Assembly (NCBI GenBank): GCA_037976565.1
Contig: CP137680.1
Location: forward strand, 19,370,675 to 19,434,674
Direction: 5' to 3'
Origin: Mesocentrotus franciscanus
Taxonomy: Eukaryota; Echinodermata; Echinoidea; Camarodonta; Strongylocentrotidae
Length of the DNA stretch: 64,000 nt
Shown one piece after another: positions 58,064 through 64,000 of this stretch (the stretch's first letter is position 1; each line of letters begins with the position of its first letter). The notes beneath the pieces were generated by a model. It worked only from the letters and a program-made list of their open reading frames with translations, ran no database searches and was not told the DNA's origin. The translations under genes were made by a program, and so were the position numbers.

Positions 58064-58361
58064 TCTTATTATCATATCCCTAATTGTGTGTTTACACTAG
58101 CAACGATGAATACCGACTATTATCTGTTATACAAATCTTAACCAACCCGTAATATCGTAAGAATAAAGAATACTAGATATATTTTCGAATGTTTTTTTGT
58201 GTGTTCCATTTCCTGTTTATTAATTTCTACTTTCCACATTTTGTAATAAACCTGCATCTTCTTCCACTTCATTCACCTTTCCTCTAAAACAGATTCTTTA
58301 ATGTACATTGCAAACATTTTCAAAGTAGCACCGCCCTTGAATGATCTTTGGCATACCACAA

Positions 58362-58407
58362 GTCACGTGATGAATGGGCGTGGCATCTTCTCCTCGATGT
58401 GACGTCA
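58362..58407. promoter_or_regulatory. Cluster of E-box, GC/CACCC-type box and CRE motifs
   Basis: TCACGTGA (about 58364), GGGCGTGGC (about 58376) and TGACGTCA (58400-58407) fall within 46 bp. The combination looks promoter- or enhancer-like, but no exon can be tied to it. Confidence 0.25.
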
Positions 58408-58857
58408 AAACATCTGAAGGTGACCGGTGAACCATTTCTCAAAACACGACTTCGAGAGGTTTTTAAGGAACGCGATTTTATGGTTTCATTTTCATTCCGT
58501 TCCATATATTTCGAAAATACACAGTTCATTTTCTTCATGACTATTCGTTATATTTGAATATATATATATAAACAATATTAAAGAGCAGTAACAGCATCAA
58601 CAACAAAATGCTAGGAAGGGTATTATAAGTTTTTGAATATCATTGAGACATCGATGTAGTTGAGATGATGGGAATAATTTGTCCTTCAAATAAAGATATA
58701 AAGATCTGTAAACGTTTTAGTCCCCGGGGACATTATCAATATATGCATATTGGGCTTCAAATCAGGTAGGATAGGAAACAAGAGTAGAAATTAAATACAA
58801 TGTGCAGGACAATGGAAAAACGATGAAGAGAAACTGGGAGGGGAAAAGGCCTATGTA
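58408..58857. other. Noncoding stretch
   Basis: Short (TA)n at 58558-58570. Nothing else. Confidence 0.35.
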
Positions 58858-58953
58858 GAGAAAGAGAGAAAGAGAGAGAGAGAGAGAGAGAAGAGAGGGA
58901 GAGAGAGAGAAAGAGATAGATAGAGAGAGGAGAGAGAGAGAGAGAGAGAGAGA
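58858..58953. repeat. (GA)n microsatellite
   Basis: Two GA arrays are separated by AGATAGATAGAGAGAGG. Confidence 0.95.
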
Positions 58954-60196
58954 TGAGCAAGTAAGAGATGAGTAACACGGGTAAGAAATAGAAACGGGAA
59001 TAGTGCAAATTTTTTAATAGATCTAACTAAATTATCCTTTTATTAAGCGGTAAAGGTTTTCAAAATTGTAATAATTTAAGAACATGAACACCTTTTGTGA
59101 CTCAGAATCTTAAGTAAATGTGTCTTTCAAAGGTAACTTATTTTTTCCAAGACCCGTAAAAATGGAAGTAAACTTGATTTTTGAACTTTGTTCCCGGCTT
59201 GCTGGAAGTCTTGCCGGGTGTTTTGACAACGGAAGTGTATCTTAGGACTCGGCACATGTTGACATGTAACATGTCTAAGTTTGGACAACGTTATATAGGA
59301 GCACTATATGGAATAAACGACGTCTAACAAATCATTCAAATATAATTTGATCAGGGCAATATACACAGCCACGCCACATTATTCGTATGAGGCAAAGGAT
59401 GGAGGGGGCTTTGGTCCTGCAGCCCTCAAGATTTTGGAAGGCCCCAATTAAATTCGGGAAACATAACCATCTCACATTTAGGTAGGAAAGTGGTCTCTCT
59501 GCAGTGGAGTCCTGCAATTTATTAAACAGATGGGGAAGGAGGTGAAATTAGTTTGGTTATTCGTTATATTGAAATTTGCAGAAAACTTTCCAATAAAGGA
59601 TCATCCATGGAACAAAATTGATAATATCTATCAAAATCACAATTAAGGAATTAGCTTGAAAAAGGCGAGATTCTATTACAACATTTTAGAACCGAGTAAG
59701 GACAGTTTGGTGACTGATTAAACAAAAAAAAGTTAAACCAAACCGTGATTTATACCAAACCTCTTACGAGCATTTGAATATTCATTGCATGATTATTTAG
59801 TTCAACGAACACAAATTGATGTTCTAGTGGTTTCCTTGAACTACCCTCTTCACAATCATGACCACAGAGATGTCAGGATGTTTAATCATGATAAATAATT
59901 TCATATCTGTCTATAAGTACTTGGTACAATCACCGCAAACTTCTTGTTTGCATTATTATGACAACTGCCGCTGACATCCGAAATTTCTTCAAATATCATT
60001 ATCTAGTCGATTCCATATCATTATTTTTATTCGCAGTCTCACCATCCGTCTTTCGTTTATCACTGGCCAAATTTATATTTGATTAAAAATTTAATACATG
60101 CGTTGATGTCATCAGGGTTTAGAAGATGGATTTTGTTGAGAATATATTCGAGGAAAAGAAAAGGAAAGACGGAAGTATAGATAGGGGCTAAAGTGA

Positions 60197-60199
<3 letters not shown>
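58954..60199. other. 1.25-kb noncoding stretch
   Basis: No gene or repeat copy was recognised. Confidence 0.35.
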
Positions 60200-60278
<79 letters not shown>

Positions 60279-60449
60279 GTGTGTGTATGTGTGGGTGTGA
60301 GGGAAAGGGTGTAAAAATAACGGGTGAAGACATTATTATGGGAGAAAGGGGGTAATTAAGGGAGAAATACTGTGAGACACAGACAGAGACAGAGACAGAA
60401 AAAGAAACACCAACTGACAAAGGTATATAGGGAGGAAGAAGCAATAGCC

Positions 60450-60491
<42 letters not shown>
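60200..60491. repeat. Two (GA)n arrays with a (GT)n patch
   Basis: Pure GA arrays lie at 60200-60275 and 60452-60489. GTGTGTGTATGTGTGGGTG follows the first, and CAGAGA hexamers lie between. Confidence 0.95.
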
Positions 60492-60492
<1 letters not shown>

Positions 60493-61220
60493 CCATAGCA
60501 CTAGATATGTATCAAAACAAAGTCCCCACTTAACGATAAGAAAAAGCAGTTAATATTTTGTAAACTGTACCATTTTCTTCAAGCTCGATCGACAAACGAC
60601 ATTATAACATAACAACCAAAGACGAGACAGACCAGACATAAATCATTAAAAAAACATCAATGACTTACCAGCTTGCAACGGAAACAAATACAAGAGCAAT
60701 TAAAAAAAACAAGCAGACAGATGTCAATCAATGATTTACATGTCCAGATCAAATAAAAAAGCGGAAATGTCTAATGCAAAGAAGAGATAAATTTATTTTG
60801 TCAAGACATTAAAATCTATGTGACACCCTGATATGGGCGAAGAAGAGCGTGTTGGTCAAGTATTGTTTTTTTTTATACCCTTGTTTTTGTCTTTCGGTTC
60901 AAGCAATCATATCACCGATAATCTTAAACTTAAAGGTATATAATTATGCCTGTGACTCAACTAATAACAAAGGTCATGACTATATTTTTTTAATAATCAA
61001 GTGGTAAAATACGATTTCACTAATAATTTTACATATTTTGTGAATTCTGCTAAGGAAATCAGAACTGGGAATGTATAAAAGGAGTGCATGAGTAACATCG
61101 TTTTTTGTCAATTAAAACATTATCTTTCTGCGTAGCATCAAGGACGAGCCTCATTTAAAAAAAAATAAATATTAAAAAAAAACTATCTGCAGTCCAATGA
61201 TTACAAGACTACCACCCCCG
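60492..61220. other. Noncoding AT-rich stretch
   Basis: No features recognised. Confidence 0.35.
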
Positions 61221-61284
61221 AAAGACAGAGAGAGAGAGAGAGACATACAGAGAGACAGAGACAGAGAGAGAGAGAGAGAGAGAG

Positions 61285-61323
<39 letters not shown>

Positions 61324-61526
61324 TACAAACAGGTAGACAGAAAGAGACAGAGACAGAGACAGAGAGACAGAGAGACAGAGACAGAGAGAGAGACGGAGAG
61401 AGACAGAGAGAGAGAGAGAGTCACAGAGAGACAGAGAGAGAGAGAGAGACAGAGAGAGACAGAGAGACAGAGAGAGAGAGAGACAAACATACAAACAGCT
61501 AGACAGAGAGAGAGAGAGAGAGAGAT
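61221..61526. repeat. Long (GA)n/(GACA)n microsatellite with an internal direct repeat
   Basis: About 300 bp of GAGA and GACAGAGA units. AACATACAAAC followed by AG(G/C)TAGACAGA occurs twice (about 61319 and 61484), showing segmental duplication inside the array. Confidence 0.96.
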
Positions 61527-62390
61527 ACTAAAATGGCGTTTTGCAAGCCAGGGGTATAGAGAGCTCATAGGCATGCACAATGGTTTATATCTTGTTATCT
61601 TATATTGAGTGGGGCGTCGCAGCCCGTGTTATGGCCCAGCCAAAGGGGCCTGTGAACTTTGAAAACATAAGAAAAAACAACAACAAAAAGTAGATGACAG
61701 CATTGGGTACCTCCGCACATTGTAGGAAAATCATTTTCTGACAGAGGTGCAGTCCTTGTAGATTTTTTTTTCTTTTAAAATTCTTTTTAAACCTTTCAGG
61801 GAACTTTATTTTACACATCTACAACGTTCACAATACATATTTGCAGGTATTTTGTGGTACTTTTTTTCCCTGTCATATATGCCTGTTTCTTAAAACTACT
61901 TTCTTTAAAATCTTGTTCTTGAAACAATGGTCTTATTATGTGACAAAATCATGACTTGAATCATGGACCTAGGAGAGAATCCATGCTTGTACGGACATGG
62001 TAGGAGATGAATTCTTCAGAGGAGCGATTCGACCTTTAACGTTGTTGAGCTCTGAAACTCGTGCGGGGGCTTCCAAGTCCTTTTATACAATTTGTTTGCA
62101 GAAAAGATTTACAACTCGATTATGCGCAATTAGACATACAGCCGTTCTCAATATGTTGTTCTAACCTCTCATTAAAATAGCAGATACGTTTGGTTCTCTG
62201 TATTCTGAGCAGGAAAGATGGCCATAAACGTGTTTGAAATATGATATTAGAAATCAACTTCAATGTATTTATGTTTCTTCGTAACTACGTAGCAACTATA
62301 CTCAAGTGTATACTGATGACATCACGTTTAGTTCATTCACAAAAATTAGCCAAAATAAAATAATTTTGTTCCAGAAACCGCTGTGTGCTG
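61527..62390. other. Noncoding stretch upstream of the right-edge promoter
   Basis: No gene was recognised. It could contain distal regulatory sequence for the gene starting at about 62.8 kb. Confidence 0.35.
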
Positions 62391-62417
62391 ATTGGCTGAC
62401 ATAACTGCGCACGCGCA
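62391..62417 (+). promoter_or_regulatory. Promoter-like block: inverted CCAAT box and NRF1-type palindrome
   Basis: ATTGGCTGA (62391-62399) is an inverted CCAAT box. TGCGCACGCGCA (62406-62417) is a perfect match to the palindromic NRF1 consensus. The pair lies about 430 bp upstream of the coding start, next to a locally GC-richer stretch (62380-62660). No TATA box is apparent. This arrangement is typical of TATA-less metazoan promoters. The transcription start is inferred to lie just downstream. Confidence 0.6.
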
Positions 62418-62845
62418 AAGGACTCGTACACACTACAGCACCAGCGAGTGTCAAGAGTTCGCACCATACCTCGATGTTCAGCGGAATATGAAATGATGTG
62501 ACCGCCCACGTCCAGGCGAGTACGCAGGTAGTCAGCCGTGCTCAACTCGGCCAGCTCAGCTCATTGCTGGCTAGCTACTGGGAACTATTGACAAGAAGCC
62601 ACAAACCGTCTGCGGTCTTTCATCCACATAGACGGGGTTGAATAACACGCCATGCTCACTTCGCCTCATGTCATCTAACAGGTGTACATGGTCGAAAATT
62701 CACTTTGTTGGACACAACCAGGTTTAGAACCAGGTCGCGATTTTACATGGATATGTTGTCTTCTTCTCGATATTGCTTTGGATTTGATAATTAGTTGAGG
62801 ACGCTTAATTTCTTCATGTACCCGCAGCAGAGCAGCAGTAGCAGC

Positions 62846-62995
62846 ATGGCCGAGACTGGGGGCATCTTACCCGACTTGTCCCTTTTCGGGAACGACGGTC
62901 TTCTCAACGAACTGGAGAAGTCTTCGACCTGCAGCGATTCGGACTTCGTGCTTCCAGCTAGCCCCTTCATGGAGAACGGCTGGCAAGACCAAGAG
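62846..62995 (+). CDS. First coding exon of an unidentified gene (acidic, Ser-rich N-terminus)
   Basis: The ATG at 62846 has A at -3 and G at +4. An alternative in-frame ATG at 62816 (weak context) would add MYPQQSSSSS. An in-frame TAG at 62792-62794 limits the start to these two. The exon encodes 50 (or 60) residues: MAETGGILPDLSLFGNDGLL, an acidic stretch with NELEK, then STCSDSDF and PFMENGWQDQE. It ends at the donor CAAGAG|GTAGGC, phase 0. Acidic and hydrophobic residues (DLSLF, LLNELE) resemble a transcription-factor activation region, but the family is not recognised. Codon use and promoter context support a real exon. The rest of the gene lies beyond 64000. Confidence 0.6.
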
Positions 62996-64000
62996 GTAGG
63001 CGTTGCTTGCTCAATTTATTAAATGGTTTTGTTGTTTTTGCAAAGAGGTAAAGGTTTCGGTATGGTGTTCTTTATTTTGTTTTGCGGGGGTGGGCGTTGT
63101 CAGCGTAATGAGCGACAAAGTCACCCATAACTCCCCGCATAACGGCATCCAATTCTTGCCTGGAATTTTATGACATCTGATCTGGGCGGTGAGCATGCAA
63201 AATTAGCATAGCCTACTCCTTATACCTAAGTTCCAAGATGTATGTGGCTTACTTTAGTCTTCACCTGTTTACCCATGCATCGCATATGAATTTTAAAGAT
63301 TGTAAGGCCCAGATCATTCAGTTATTTGACAGTATAGGCTTATAGTTTCGGGGAATAACTTGACTTTTACAATCATCACAATATAATCATGATTATTATG
63401 GATGATGTTAATTTTCCTTTGAATATATTAACATTAATTATGTACGGATTGACTTTCATTGAAATAGATATGTAGGACTGATTCCAAGTTTTTTGGCTGC
63501 CCCAAATATAGCAAATTAAACATTTTATGATCCCCGCCCCTCGATGCTCTCTCTCTCTCTCTGCTTTTGTCTTTCTACTTCTCTATATCTCTCTCATTTG
63601 TCTCACTTGTATATTTTCCCCCTACTCCCCATCTTTCTCCCCATCTGTTCATCCAGCAGGTCAAGCCCACATTTCTGCTCTACATCGCTCTCTTTATCAC
63701 CTTTTTAATGTGTTGTTTTCTGGTGCGTTGTGCCCCAAACATGCCAAATGCCTCATAAACTCTCTCCTGTCTGAATTAATATTTCTTTACTTACGAATTG
63801 GACAATCAAATACTTCAATGTCACCCATATTAGTTTCCCAGCCATTTGCATCTTCATACCCACCATAAATTGTCTAGAGATTTGAGTCTAAATCCTCAGT
63901 GAAAATTTAGCAAAGTTTTAGCAATTCTAGTGGTAGGCGAATTTACATTGCTGATCCATCATGGCATGTTCATTGTCTCGAGAAAATATTCGATTCTTCT
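62996..64000 (+). other. Presumed first intron, running off the window
   Basis: It begins GTAGGCG after the phase-0 donor. It contains a short CT-rich tract (63547-63598) and no acceptor followed by a convincing frame. The 113-codon frame at 63527-63868 is Pro/Ser/Leu-rich from pyrimidine tracts and is not supported as an exon. Confidence 0.45.

Noticed and set aside
57720..58100. Ser-rich 126-residue frame
   Set aside because: It covers the (CTT)n array; the other strand gives Lys/Glu-rich frames of similar length.
60112..61580. Leu-Ser repeat frames on the minus strand
   Set aside because: They are translations of (GA)n arrays.
63527..63868. 113-codon plus-strand frame after the right-edge exon
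   Set aside because: It begins in a CT-rich tract, has intron-like composition and no clear acceptor in the phase needed by the 62995 donor.

Overview
This is a gene-poor, AT-rich eukaryotic window. Spliced genes, tRNA-derived SINEs, LINE 3' ends, many miniature inverted-repeat transposons (MITEs) and long microsatellites point to a marine invertebrate deuterostome. An echinoderm, possibly a sea urchin, is my best guess, but that rests on repeat style and composition only. No bacterial, phage or CRISPR features are present.

Two protein-coding loci are supportable. On the minus strand (12409 down to 6165) lies a complete three-exon gene for fucose-1-phosphate guanylyltransferase (FPGT), the GDP-L-fucose salvage enzyme. 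The exons (82, 168 and 1523 nt) join in phase at GT/AG sites to give 590 residues, close to the vertebrate length. At the right edge, on the plus strand, a promoter-like block with an inverted CCAAT box and a perfect NRF1-type palindrome precedes a first coding exon (about 62816/62846 to 62995) that ends at a phase-0 donor. Its Ser-rich, acidic N-terminus resembles a transcription-factor activation region, but I do not recognise the protein and the rest lies outside the window. No link in function between the two loci is visible.

The roughly 50 kb between them contains no gene I can support. It holds: (a) the 3' part of a decayed non-LTR retrotransposon with an RNase H domain (about 13455-14457, minus); (b) LINE 3' tails with recognisable reverse-transcriptase C-terminal remnants (5.3 kb, 27.8 kb); (c) several tRNA-derived SINE families; (d) two hAT-type MITEs with exact 8-bp target duplications (17.9 and 38.7 kb); (e) three copies of a TA-flanked CAGT...ACTG Tc1/mariner-type MITE and one pogo/Tigger-like MITE; (f) at least six families of TTAA-flanked elements, most beginning TTAAAG, which look Kolobok- or piggyBac-like; (g) a 350-bp tandem duplication carrying CACGTG (41.3-42.0 kb) and a diverged triplication (36.6-37.1 kb); (h) long (GA)n, (ATC)n, (GAA)n and (ATT)n arrays that create low-complexity open frames.

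The most unusual signals are the collection of TTAA MITE families, an excess of perfect TGACGTCA (CRE) octamers between 33.8 and 58.4 kb, and a composite CRE/E-box upstream of FPGT. I found no convincing new multi-gene system.
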